64,000 nucleotides of DNA from assembly GCF_010731775.1 (NCBI RefSeq), contig NZ_AP022590.1, positions 5,580,001-5,644,000 of the forward strand, written 5' to 3'. The notes beneath the pieces were generated by a model. That model had not been told where the DNA came from. It made no database searches and saw nothing but the letters and a program-made list of their open reading frames with translations. The first letter of the stretch is position 1, and the number at the start of each line of letters is the position of its first letter. The position numbers and the translations under genes were made by a program. Source of the DNA: Mycobacterium mantenii. Lineage in GTDB: Bacteria; Actinomycetota; Actinomycetes; Mycobacteriales; Mycobacteriaceae. Positions 15,146 to 22,984 of this stretch are shown here, piece after piece.

Positions 15146-16765
15146 TTATCGCCCCGCCGGTCGAACGACGTCTCCATCGGAAATCGCTGCGGTGGGTTCG
15201 CGTGTCATGGTGTGGCCCAGGAAGAAACCCGGCGCCATCGTCCACCAGAACACCATCAGGATCGCTCCGAGCGCCGTCGCGCCGATACCGACCGCGGCGA
15301 CGGCGCCGAACCCGAGGATCGTGATGTCGTGGCCGTTGTCATCGGTCAGCCACTCGGGCTTGGCGTATTGGATGAGCCCGTAGACGAGAACCAGTAATAA
15401 GCAGATGCCGCCCAGCGATGGGAGGAGCCCCCGCATCATAAAGTCCCGCACTGACCTCGTGACGGTATTGCGGTAGTACCACGTGCACGCAAAACCGGTA
15501 AGCCCGTAATAGAACGCGATCATCAACCCGACCGATCCGATCAGCGCGGACAGCAGGTTCTCGCCGACTAGCGAGAACAGGACATAGAAAAGGATCGACA
15601 CCATGCCGACCGTGATGGTCGACGTGGTGGGCGAGCGGTAGCGGCGGTGGATCCGTGCGAACGAGTCAGGCAGCGCTCTGTAGGCCCCCATCGACAGGGT
15701 GGTGCGCGCGGTCTTCAAGATCGTCGTCTGCATCGACGCGAGGGCAGACGTCAGGATCGATGCCGCGAGCAACAGCAGTGCAACCTTGCCGAGGACGCCG
15801 TTGCCGAACAATTCCGGACCGATGGACGCGAAGATGTCTTTCGAGTTGTGCAGGTTGCCCAGTCCGATACCCTGCGTCCCGACACCGGCAAAGGCCACGG
15901 CCGACACGGTCACCAGGGTGTAGGTCGCCAGCAGTAGGAACGTCGAGATGATGGCGGCGCGGCCCGGTGTGTGGCTGGGGTCGTCGGACTCCTCGTTACA
16001 TGCCACCGCAGTGTCCCAGCCCCAGTACATAAAGATGGCCATGAGAACCGCCGGGGCGATGATCGTCCCGAAATCAACATCGCCCGGCCAGAACCAGGAC
16101 AGCGACGGATGCACCGAAAAGCCCTGGGCGGTATGGCTAAACGTTTTGACCAGCGCGACCACCGAAAAGACGATCAGCACCACGATTTGAACGGACAGCA
16201 GGAGGTACAGCAATCTGGCCGAAACCTCGATGCCGCGGTCGCAGATATAGGTCATCATCACAATCCAGAAGACGCCCGCGACTGTCGACCAAAATCTGCT
16301 GTTGACCAGGTCGGCCAGCGAATGCCGGTCCAAGTCACCGACGAACCTGAGTGAGTACGCCCCGGTGATCGCGGCCAGGTTGGCCATCACAATTACTTCC
16401 GCGGCTATGATGCCCCAACCGCCGAGCCATCCAACGATCGGTCCGAATGCCCGCGACGCCCACGTGAACGTGGTACCGCAGTCCGGTTCGGCCTTGTTCA
16501 GCTCCCGGTAGGCGATGGCGATCAAGTACATCGGGACGAATGAAATCAGAATGACGGCCGGGGCTTTGACCCCGGCCAGCTGCCCGCCGCCACTGGCCAC
16601 GATGAGACCCAGTGTCGCGGCAAGGCTGTAGGCCGGCGCCATGGACGCCAAGCCGACCACGACGCCGGAGATCAGGCCCAGCGCGCCGCCCCTGAGGCCT
16701 TTGCTTTTGACGGTCGTCATCGCGGCCTTAACGTCTGGGCCGACCGTGACCTCACTCTTGCTCAC
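15146..16765 (-). CDS. APC-superfamily amino-acid permease
   Basis: This is a 539-residue integral membrane transporter with about 12-14 helices. The first helix region carries GLISGVVVGLASMAPAYSLA, the conserved unwound-helix segment of APC transporters, and FTWASRAFGPIVGWLGGWG follows in helix 3. It should import an amino acid or related amine by proton symport; the substrate cannot be read from sequence. The start is GTG 16765 because GGAGGGG lies just before it (the ATG further upstream sits in the site itself). It begins 23 bases after the deacetylase stop, so the two are probably cotranscribed. Confidence 0.88.
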   Translation of the reverse strand: MSKSEVTVGPDVKAAMTTVKSKGLRGGALGLISGVVVGLASMAPAYSLAATLGLIVASGGGQLAGVKAPAVILISFVPMYLIAIAYRELNKAEPDCGTTFTWASRAFGPIVGWLGGWGIIAAEVIVMANLAAITGAYSLRFVGDLDRHSLADLVNSRFWSTVAGVFWIVMMTYICDRGIEVSARLLYLLLSVQIVVLIVFSVVALVKTFSHTAQGFSVHPSLSWFWPGDVDFGTIIAPAVLMAIFMYWGWDTAVACNEESDDPSHTPGRAAIISTFLLLATYTLVTVSAVAFAGVGTQGIGLGNLHNSKDIFASIGPELFGNGVLGKVALLLLAASILTSALASMQTTILKTARTTLSMGAYRALPDSFARIHRRYRSPTTSTITVGMVSILFYVLFSLVGENLLSALIGSVGLMIAFYYGLTGFACTWYYRNTVTRSVRDFMMRGLLPSLGGICLLLVLVYGLIQYAKPEWLTDDNGHDITILGFGAVAAVGIGATALGAILMVFWWTMAPGFFLGHTMTREPTAAISDGDVVRPAGR

Positions 16766-16788
16766 CCCACCCCTCCGCATAACCCTTC

Positions 16789-17508
16789 CTAGGCAAAGAC
16801 GTCGTTGAGGGTCACGGTTTGCAGGTTGCGGCTGTGGATGATGTCGATCAGCTGGGGGAAGCAATGGGTGACGGTGGGAAGGTTGGCGTGACCCAGCACA
16901 ATTTGGTTGGGCTGCAACGATTTTTGCGCCGCAGCGATCAAACTTGCATCGCTGAGGGGCACGTCATCGCCGATGCTGCCGCTCCACAGCGTGATGGTGG
17001 TGTAGCCCTGATCGGCCGCAATCCGGTCCGTGGCGGGCGTGTGCCGCCCGTAGGGCGGCCGGAAATAGGGGGTTCCGTCAACCCCGTAGGTGTTGCGCAA
17101 GAAATCAGCGTTGCGACGGATCTGGTCGGCAACCGCCGCCGAACCGATACGCGTGATGTCGGGATGCGACCAGGTGTGGTTTCCCATCTGGATTTGACCA
17201 GCATCGACCATCGGTCGTAGCGCGGGTGCGTTGACCGACCAGGAACTGTTGGCGCCGTTGACGAAGAACGTCAACCGGATCCCGCTGTCGCGGCAAAAAT
17301 CGGCAAACGCGCCCACTACCTGCACGCTGGCTCCGTCGTCGATGGTCAGCGCCAACCGGTTATCGGCCCCCGGTAGCCGGGTGAGCACACCGACAGGGTG
17401 CGGCACTTTCTGGGTCGGAAATCCTCGGGCGGTCGGGGACCGACTGGCCGCGGCCAGCACGGCGATTGCGATGCCGCACAGCAGTGCACGGCGATCCATG
17501 TTCTTCAT
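16789..17508 (-). CDS. Exported polysaccharide deacetylase (NodB domain)
   Basis: The 239-residue protein starts with MKNMDRRALLCGIAIAVLAA, an export signal (DRRALL is Tat-like but has only two Arg). The NodB fold follows: LALTIDDGAS (catalytic Asp-Asp motif), GNHTWSHPDIT (zinc His residues), YFRPPYGRHTPA, and LWSGSIGDD. It should remove acetyl groups from a cell-wall glycan such as peptidoglycan outside the membrane. The usual TFDDG is TIDDG here. It is the first gene of a two-gene unit with the permease. Confidence 0.88.
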   Translation of the reverse strand: MKNMDRRALLCGIAIAVLAAASRSPTARGFPTQKVPHPVGVLTRLPGADNRLALTIDDGASVQVVGAFADFCRDSGIRLTFFVNGANSSWSVNAPALRPMVDAGQIQMGNHTWSHPDITRIGSAAVADQIRRNADFLRNTYGVDGTPYFRPPYGRHTPATDRIAADQGYTTITLWSGSIGDDVPLSDASLIAAAQKSLQPNQIVLGHANLPTVTHCFPQLIDIIHSRNLQTVTLNDVFA

Positions 17509-17629
17509 GAGTCAACGCTACTGCCCGCCACGACCCGGGGGAAGATCCTGTCTTTCGTTGTGCGCCTTGCCATAAGGCTCCCGCACCATGGCGATCGCGG
17601 CCGAAGGTCAGGACTGCTGGCCGGGTGCG

Positions 17630-17716
17630 AAGTTCGGTTCCGTAACCGGCGTGATGAATCGCGGCAAACACATAGGTCTGCCGCCGCATCTCCAGGTCGA
17701 TTAACGGTCCTTTGTC
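17630..17716 (-). pseudogene. Remnant of an Rv2629-like gene
   Basis: The minus strand reads DKGPLIDLEMRRQTYVFAAI and HHAGYGTEL, closely matching my memory of Rv2629 (PLIDLEMRRPTYVFAAV). Surrounding frames show no further homology, so only about 30 codons survive. Rv2629 is a DosR-regulon protein of the same M. tuberculosis cluster as hrp1. The match is short but specific. Confidence 0.65.
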
Positions 17717-17922
17717 ACAGCCTTCACCCACGAATTGCCCGCGCGCTGGCCGGCGCCGGTCGCATACCGTACATCCGAAGAACACGCATTGCGCAGCAAT
17801 GGCGTAGGGAACACAGCGACACTGGAATTGAAGATGAGCCGTGCATCCACCGATCACCGTCGGCAGTTGCCGTCCGCCTGGCATGAATCGGGCTCTGACG
17901 CCGGGCTGCCAAGAGGCCGGGC

Positions 17923-18906
17923 ATGAGCGCCGTTAGCAGCCAGGAGCTGGCGGGGCTGGATGTGTTCGCCGATATACCGGCGCAGGACCTTGAGGCATTG
18001 GCCGTCCACCTGCAGCCCCTGCGTGCGGCCGCGGGTGAGGTGCTGATGCGGCAGGGGGAAATAGCGGCCTCGTTTTCGATCATCACGTCGGGTCGAGTCG
18101 AGATTCGACACGTCGCCCCGGAGGGCCAGGATGTGGTGACCGAGCTGTTGCCGGGGTCGATTGTCGGCGAAATTGCCTTGCTGCGAAATCAACCCAGGAC
18201 GGCGACGGTGCTCGCGAAAGATGACGTGTGTGGCTATCGCGGATACAACCGGGCGTTCGAGTGCATGCTGGCCATGCCGGTCGTCGCCGAGCGGATGGTC
18301 TGCACCGCGCGTCAGCGCTTGGCCGCCTACATCGCGCCGATCCCGGTATTGACGGGACACGGCGATGGGCTCTTTCTGCGCCCGGTCCTGCCCGGCGATG
18401 CCGAGCGGTTCCATAGCAGTGGTTCATTCTCGCGGCAGACTCTGTACCGGCGATACCAGGGCGGTGCCCCGACCGAGGCACGATTGGCCTACCTGTTCGA
18501 GGTCGATTACGTGGACCACTTCGTCTGGGTGGTCACCGACGGCGGTGACGGGCCGGCCGTCGCCGATGCCCGCTTCGTCCGGGACGAAGACGACCCAACC
18601 TCGGCGGAGGTTGCCCTCACCGTGGCGGACGCCTACCAGGGCCGCGGACTCGGGACACTGCTGCTCGTTGCGCTGGCGATAGCCGCACGCGTGGACGGAA
18701 TCAGGCGGTTTCACGCCCGGGTGCTTTCCGATAACCCGCCCGCGCGCGCGTTGGGTGAAAAGGTCAACGCCCGCTGGGGCCAGGAGGAATACGGGGTGAT
18801 AACCACGGCGGGGGATATCCCGGACCTCGATGACCTACCCCTTGATTACGACACGCGCCTGCGGATCGAACAAGTGGCCCGCCAGGTGATCCACGCGTTC
18901 GACTGA
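17923..18906 (+). CDS. cAMP-dependent protein lysine acetyltransferase
   Basis: The 327-residue protein joins a cyclic-nucleotide-binding domain (residues 10-130, phosphate-binding cassette GEIALLRNQPRTAT at 82-95 with the conserved Glu and Arg) to a GNAT acetyltransferase domain (residues 145-320, acetyl-CoA loop YQGRGLGTLLL). This is the architecture of mycobacterial KATmt/KATms (Rv0998, MSMEG_5458), which acetylate acyl-CoA synthetases and a universal stress protein in response to cAMP. ATG 17923 follows AAGAGG. It fits a stress/dormancy island, coupling cAMP to metabolic shutdown. No paired target gene is adjacent. Confidence 0.93.
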   Translation: MSAVSSQELAGLDVFADIPAQDLEALAVHLQPLRAAAGEVLMRQGEIAASFSIITSGRVEIRHVAPEGQDVVTELLPGSIVGEIALLRNQPRTATVLAKDDVCGYRGYNRAFECMLAMPVVAERMVCTARQRLAAYIAPIPVLTGHGDGLFLRPVLPGDAERFHSSGSFSRQTLYRRYQGGAPTEARLAYLFEVDYVDHFVWVVTDGGDGPAVADARFVRDEDDPTSAEVALTVADAYQGRGLGTLLLVALAIAARVDGIRRFHARVLSDNPPARALGEKVNARWGQEEYGVITTAGDIPDLDDLPLDYDTRLRIEQVARQVIHAFD

Positions 18907-18914
18907 GACTGTAA

Positions 18915-18928
18915 GGGACCAACGCCCC
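18915..18928 (+). promoter_or_regulatory. Weak DosR-box-like sequence before the flavodoxin remnant
   Basis: GGGACCAACGCCCC keeps the GGGAC and CCC half-sites with the right spacing but matches the usual GGGACTTTCGGCCC at only about 10 of 14 positions. It lies 92 bp before GTG 19021. Could be chance. Confidence 0.25.
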
Positions 18929-19020
18929 GGGCTTTGGTGCCTTTGCGCCCTTACCTGGCGGCGAGATGTCGACGCAGCATGGATCCGTCCGGCCCCTGTT
19001 CTCAGAGGAGGAGTTGCGCC

Positions 19021-19206
19021 GTGACGTCGCTGATCGTCTGTGTTCCGAAATCACACGGCAATACCTGCCGCGTAGCCGATCGGATGGCTGGGGTCCTTGG
19101 TGCCGACGTCGTCCCCGAAACGCTCGGCGAGCACGATCTCGCTCGGGCCGCGCCGTTCGCGGCGCGAACTGGCGACCAGGTGGCACGCGGCCACGCCGCT
19201 TCATAA
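19021..19206 (+). pseudogene. Truncated flavodoxin-domain gene
   Basis: GTG 19021 is preceded by AGAGGAGGAG. The translation TSLIVCVPKSHGNTCRVADR and MAGVLGADVV is a flavodoxin N-terminus: the SHGNT loop binds FMN phosphate and the first beta-alpha unit is intact. After about residue 38 the sequence (DLARAAPFAARTGDQVARGH) no longer looks like flavodoxin, and the frame stops at 61 residues instead of 150 or more. The strong ribosome site suggests decay was recent. Confidence 0.7.
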
Positions 19207-19461
19207 GCAGCACACCGCGCGCAACGCCCTGTTGCGCCTGTCGGGGGAACCGGACGTCGAATGACCTTGCGCAAAGGTCCGGCTATGGGCGCGAAATCTA
19301 TTGGAATTGCGCTCTTATCGACCCAGATGCGCCCGGGCGTCAATAGTCCAGGACGGGTTGACGCAACACGCTCCAGACACGCCGGATTCGACTACCCCGC
19401 AGGCCCCAAATGGGCCGAACTCGAATCCGCCGTAAGTTAACTGGTCTGCTCCGGCGTTGCC

Positions 19462-19929
19462 TCACGCAGCGCGGGGGACATCGGGGGCTGAGCTTTCCGC
19501 CTGTGCCACAGGGCGACTCGGCGCGGGAAACCACCCAACGAAAGTCAGGTAAAGCCCCACCAGTGCCATGATGATGAAGCCCAGTCGCCACCAGGTGACC
19601 GCGCCCACCGCGGCGCCGGCAAACGACAAATAGGTTTGGGGCAAGGCTATGAGGGAGAACCCTTTCAGTGCCGTCAGCCATCCTAGGAGTGACACCATGA
19701 CCTGGGCAGCGCCTTGCCAATACTGATGAAGAGCGATGACGACTAATCCACTCAGCAAGACAAAGGCGCCAGTCACCCAGGACCACACGGGGTTCGACCG
19801 GAAATCCGTCAGTAGCGTTGGCATCTCCGAGGCGCGCGCGATCGCCGTGGCGGTGATGATGACGAGAAAGGGGCCGATCACTCGGGCGAACATGCGCGTT
19901 CTAGCCGGGGTCTGTGTTGAAGAGCTCAT
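19462..19929 (-). CDS. Four-helix membrane protein (155 aa)
   Basis: The protein has four hydrophobic segments: about residues 13-33, 47-68, 74-95 and 108-130, with short loops and a Pro/Ala-rich C-terminal tail. Aromatic and charged residues at helix ends (SNPVWSWVTGAFVLLSGLVV, ALHQYWQGAAQ) resemble small conserved actinobacterial membrane proteins of unknown role. AGAGG precedes ATG 19929. A palindrome resembling a CsoR-family operator lies about 70 bp upstream, hinting at metal or sulfur control. Function unknown. Confidence 0.7.
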   Translation of the reverse strand: MSSSTQTPARTRMFARVIGPFLVIITATAIARASEMPTLLTDFRSNPVWSWVTGAFVLLSGLVVIALHQYWQGAAQVMVSLLGWLTALKGFSLIALPQTYLSFAGAAVGAVTWWRLGFIIMALVGLYLTFVGWFPAPSRPVAQAESSAPDVPRAA

Positions 19930-19999
19930 GGCTGCACCTCTGTATAGCGTCTCTCATTGGTCGAGATGAAGAACCTCACGGTCATCATTTGAGATTTCA

Positions 20000-20016
20000 A
20001 ATCCCCATAGGGGTAT
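20000..20016. promoter_or_regulatory. Palindrome resembling a CsoR-family operator
   Basis: AATCCCCATAGGGGTAT is an 11-bp perfect CCCCATAGGGG core (apart from its central base) with AT-rich flanks. G-tract palindromes of the form TACCCC..GGGGTA bind CsoR/RcnR-type repressors. It is 71 bp before the start of the divergent membrane protein gene ending at 19929. No regulator of this family is in the window. Confidence 0.4.
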
Positions 20017-20476
20017 CTGATCGCTTCGGCGCATCGAGCGATAGAGTCGGAAGTCCCGATCGTTTGGCCCCGCACCTCCGCGGAACTTGCTGACACGCCG
20101 CGGGCATGAGTCGAGAACCAGCGGGGCAAAGTCGCCTGTGGGGTTGTCGTATCGGTTGTGGCGGCTCTGCTTTGGCACATGAATCGCTCACTGTGATGAG
20201 TGCACGACGAGGAAGCGCTTTTCGGCCAAGTGGTTGCCCGTCTACTGGTCGAAAGTCGAAATGCTCGAGACGGTTTCCACGACAACCGGTCTCGGTTGCG
20301 CAAGCCGATGACCAACAAGATCGGCAACGCGTTCGATTCGCGGTCGGCGGTCGCGCGCACATGCCGCGATGCGAACCTTTGCCCGGGCCGCGCCACTACC
20401 GCAACGGCGCCGCGACGATCGATGCCGAAACCGCCCGTGCCCAATTCAGGATGACCGCGTGGCGGTCTGAGTTGGT
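20017..20476. other. No recognisable gene
   Basis: Overlapping frames on both strands (for example a plus-strand stretch containing VVARLLVESRNARDGF) are not supported by ribosome sites and were not recognised. Possibly decayed coding DNA at the right edge of the accessory region. Confidence 0.35.
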
Positions 20477-20902
20477 TCAGTCGAAGCGTTCAATCTCGTC
20501 GGCCGCTTCTGCCAGCGCCGCCGCTAGTTCGCGGGCCGCCGCCGCGTCCAGCGCGTCCAAGTGGCGGGCATGCACGGATATCCACCGCCGCGCCGAGCCG
20601 TCGGCCTGTTGTCGTCCGCAGATCTGAACATAGGCCTGCCCGCCGTGGCGTTTGGTGCCCTCGAAGTCGCGGAACCAGCTGCTGTCGAGCTGCCAATGGA
20701 ACGTGCGCACCGCGCCGGCGGGTGGCGCGATTTCCTTCAACGGCACCGCAGCGGTGATGTTGTCGGCCGCCCAGCCCTGCGCCATTTCCAGCAGCATCTG
20801 CGGTCCATCGCTTTCCATGCGTTCGAGCTGGGCGATCTGTTCAGCGGTGAGCCGTTCGGCCACGTCGCGCCAGTTATGGGCGGGCTTGTCGCGTGTGGTC
20901 AT
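20477..20902 (-). CDS. Conserved hypothetical protein (141 aa)
   Basis: The likely start is MTTRDKPAHNWRDVAERLTA at 20902; a longer frame from 20953 adds a Gln/His-rich leader that looks untranslated. The protein has two helices, a central beta-rich part with RTFHWQLDSSWFRDF and a C-terminal Ala/Glu helix (ARELAAALAEAADEIERFD). No membrane segment or cysteine pair is present except one Cys in QICGRQQ. It looks like a cytoplasmic mycobacterial protein of unknown function. Confidence 0.6.
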   Translation of the reverse strand: MTTRDKPAHNWRDVAERLTAEQIAQLERMESDGPQMLLEMAQGWAADNITAAVPLKEIAPPAGAVRTFHWQLDSSWFRDFEGTKRHGGQAYVQICGRQQADGSARRWISVHARHLDALDAAAARELAAALAEAADEIERFD

Positions 20903-21075
20903 GATGTGCAGTGTGTGTTGACCGGGCCGCTGTTGGTGAGAGTCGAAGGTCATGTCATGGGTTCATTTGCTGGTGCCGCGGTGGCCCGTTGGAGCGAGGC
21001 GCAGTTCGAAGCCAACACGTCGGGGCGGACGGGCCTGAGCTTACCGGCACGCCCGCCGATAAATCGCCGCGGCGG

Positions 21076-21894
21076 TCACCGCAGTTCGGCGATCACCTTG
21101 GAGAAGTTGTCGATGTTGTTGTCCTGCACGGTGAAGGAAGAAACGCCGTACTTTTCGCGGTAGGCGGATAGTGTGCCGGCGATCTCACGGGGGGAACCGC
21201 TGAGCACCGACGGCATGGACAGGATTTCCTCATCGGACAACTCCGGCGAGTAGGTGCGGGTCAGCTTGAGGTCGGGCTCGGTCTCCCCGACCCGCGGCAT
21301 CGCCGTGATGGCCAGGTTCAGCTCGAGCGAGTCGAACCGGTCGCCCGCCGCGTTGCGGACGAACTCGACGCGCTCGGCGAATGGGTCATCGACGGCGCGC
21401 ACCTTGGCGCCGGTCAGCCCGATGATGTCGGCGTTGCGGGCGGCGATGGTCAGCACCCGGTCGCCGTTGCCGGCGATGATCAGTGGCGTCGACGGGTGGT
21501 GTTCCTTCAGATAGCTCGTCATGTGTTCGAGGTAGTCGACCCGCTCGCGGGCACTGGGATACGGGATCTCCGCGGCCTCGAACTCCTCCCGGACATAGCC
21601 GGTGCCGAGCCCGATTTCGAGACGGCCGTCGCTGAGCAGATCGAGGGCTTGCATGTCCCGGCTGAGCAGCGCCGGCTTGTAGAACGCCGAGTTGAGCACG
21701 TACATGCTCAGCCGCAGAGTGGTGGTGACCATCGCGACCGCGGTCAGCGTCGGGAACGGTGCTGCCGCGCCCAAATGGTCAGGCACGCAGAGAATGTCGA
21801 AGCCGGCGTCTTCGGCGCGCTTGGCCTTGTCAAGCAGTGCCTCGCGCGTCTTGAAGAAACGCATGCTCATTCCGAAGCGAAAATCCTTGGCCAC
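21076..21894 (-). CDS. LLM-class F420-dependent oxidoreductase
   Basis: The 272-residue TIM-barrel protein of the luciferase-like family uses F420 (in mycobacteria) or FMN. Typical segments are KRAEDAGFDILCVPDHLG, DLLSDGRLEIGLGTGYVREE and TPLIIAGNGDRVLTIAARNA. Start GTG 21894 is favoured by GGAG upstream. Only 13 bases separate it from the preceding gene (GGCT/PghP-like), which itself directly follows mntH, so the three form one minus-strand unit. The substrate is unknown. Confidence 0.85.
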   Translation of the reverse strand: MAKDFRFGMSMRFFKTREALLDKAKRAEDAGFDILCVPDHLGAAAPFPTLTAVAMVTTTLRLSMYVLNSAFYKPALLSRDMQALDLLSDGRLEIGLGTGYVREEFEAAEIPYPSARERVDYLEHMTSYLKEHHPSTPLIIAGNGDRVLTIAARNADIIGLTGAKVRAVDDPFAERVEFVRNAAGDRFDSLELNLAITAMPRVGETEPDLKLTRTYSPELSDEEILSMPSVLSGSPREIAGTLSAYREKYGVSSFTVQDNNIDNFSKVIAELR

Positions 21895-21907
21895 CAACAA
21901 TCTCCGT

Positions 21908-22984
21908 TCAACGTTCCGACATTGACCAACTACGGGCGGCGTCCGCCAACCCCTGGATCAGGGCGCTGGTGACCGACGACAAACCGTTGTCACCGGGCAG
22001 CGGGCTGCGCGGGCTGATCCCCCTGACCCGCGCCGAGAGTTCCAGCTGAGTCCCGCCGTCGCGCACCCTGTTCACCGGGTTGCGCGGGTGCAGGCCGCGC
22101 AATTCCGGCGGGATGTCGTCGAGGTCGGTGATCACCCGGTAGCCGGGCAGCTCGATGTGCCGGGTGAGGTGCGCGGCCAGCGCCCGGTTGCGGCCACCGG
22201 CGAGCAGCTGGGTACTGCGACCGTCGCGGCCATACCCGTGCAGCGACACCGCGACATCGACATGATCGAGGAACGCGGCGAGCCGCGCGGACTCGGCCGG
22301 ATCGAACAGCGCCGACGGCAGGTGATGCGGGTAATGATCGGGATGGCGCACCACGTACACCGACGCGCCGGCGGCCTCGGCGGCGCGATCGGCGATCACA
22401 TCGGTCATCTCTTCCAGCCCGCCACCATGGATCGCGAAAAACCCGAAGCGCGAACGTAATTGGCTGCTCTCGGTCACCTCCGGTTCGCGCAGCAATGCCG
22501 ATAGCGACTGTGGCCCAAGCCCGGACACCGACGACGATTTCGGACGTGGCCAGCCGGCGGGATCCCAGCGGCGCAGGAAGTCCACCCAGCGCTGCGGCAA
22601 CCCGTGCTGCGTGGCGCCGTCGATGATCTTGGGCAGGTAACCCGGCCGGGGTGGGCCCGGGGTCACCCGGTGGTCGATGTACACCCAGGCCGGTGCCGGC
22701 CCGTCGTCGGTGTGCACCGTCATCTGGTCGCGCCGGTAGCGCACCGGCACGCCCTCGGCGCTGTCCAGCGTCGCGAGGTCGCCGTCGGAGATCTGCCACA
22801 CCACCCCGTAGACCCGGTTACCGGCGAGCGGTTCGACGGTGGCCACGCCGCGCTGGTTGATCAGCCAGTCGTGATCGGCCAGCACCGCCGGCCGCGGATG
22901 CGCGGCGTCGGGGCAGCGTTGCGCCATCTGCCTGACGCACAGGTTCGATCCGTATGCGAAATAAAGGTGCCGGCGGGCCGGCAT
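21908..22984 (-). CDS. Gamma-glutamylcyclotransferase / poly-gamma-glutamate hydrolase fusion (Rv0923c-like)
   Basis: The 358-residue protein starts with a gamma-glutamylcyclotransferase-like domain (residues 6-125): YFAYGSNLCVRQM is the family hallmark and GVVWQISDGDLATLDSAEGV follows. Residues 170-345 match PghP-type poly-gamma-glutamate hydrolases: FFAIHGGGLEEMTDVIADR holds the zinc His/Glu, with VSLHGYGRDG further on and HPRNPVNRVRDGGTQLELS near the end. Both domains act on gamma-glutamyl linkages, which makes one function plausible. Its ATG directly follows the mntH stop (TGAATG), indicating coupling. By position it equals Rv0923c. Confidence 0.8.
   Translation of the reverse strand: MPARRHLYFAYGSNLCVRQMAQRCPDAAHPRPAVLADHDWLINQRGVATVEPLAGNRVYGVVWQISDGDLATLDSAEGVPVRYRRDQMTVHTDDGPAPAWVYIDHRVTPGPPRPGYLPKIIDGATQHGLPQRWVDFLRRWDPAGWPRPKSSSVSGLGPQSLSALLREPEVTESSQLRSRFGFFAIHGGGLEEMTDVIADRAAEAAGASVYVVRHPDHYPHHLPSALFDPAESARLAAFLDHVDVAVSLHGYGRDGRSTQLLAGGRNRALAAHLTRHIELPGYRVITDLDDIPPELRGLHPRNPVNRVRDGGTQLELSARVRGISPRSPLPGDNGLSSVTSALIQGLADAARSWSMSER

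Noticed and set aside
14967..15383. 138-codon plus-strand frame opposite the permease end
   Set aside because: Antisense to the permease, Ser/Arg/Pro-rich, no start signal.
17360..17884. 174-codon minus-strand frame overlapping the deacetylase start as a complete gene
   Set aside because: Only about 30 codons match Rv2629; the rest is unrelated and partly overlaps the deacetylase gene, so it was recorded as a relic.
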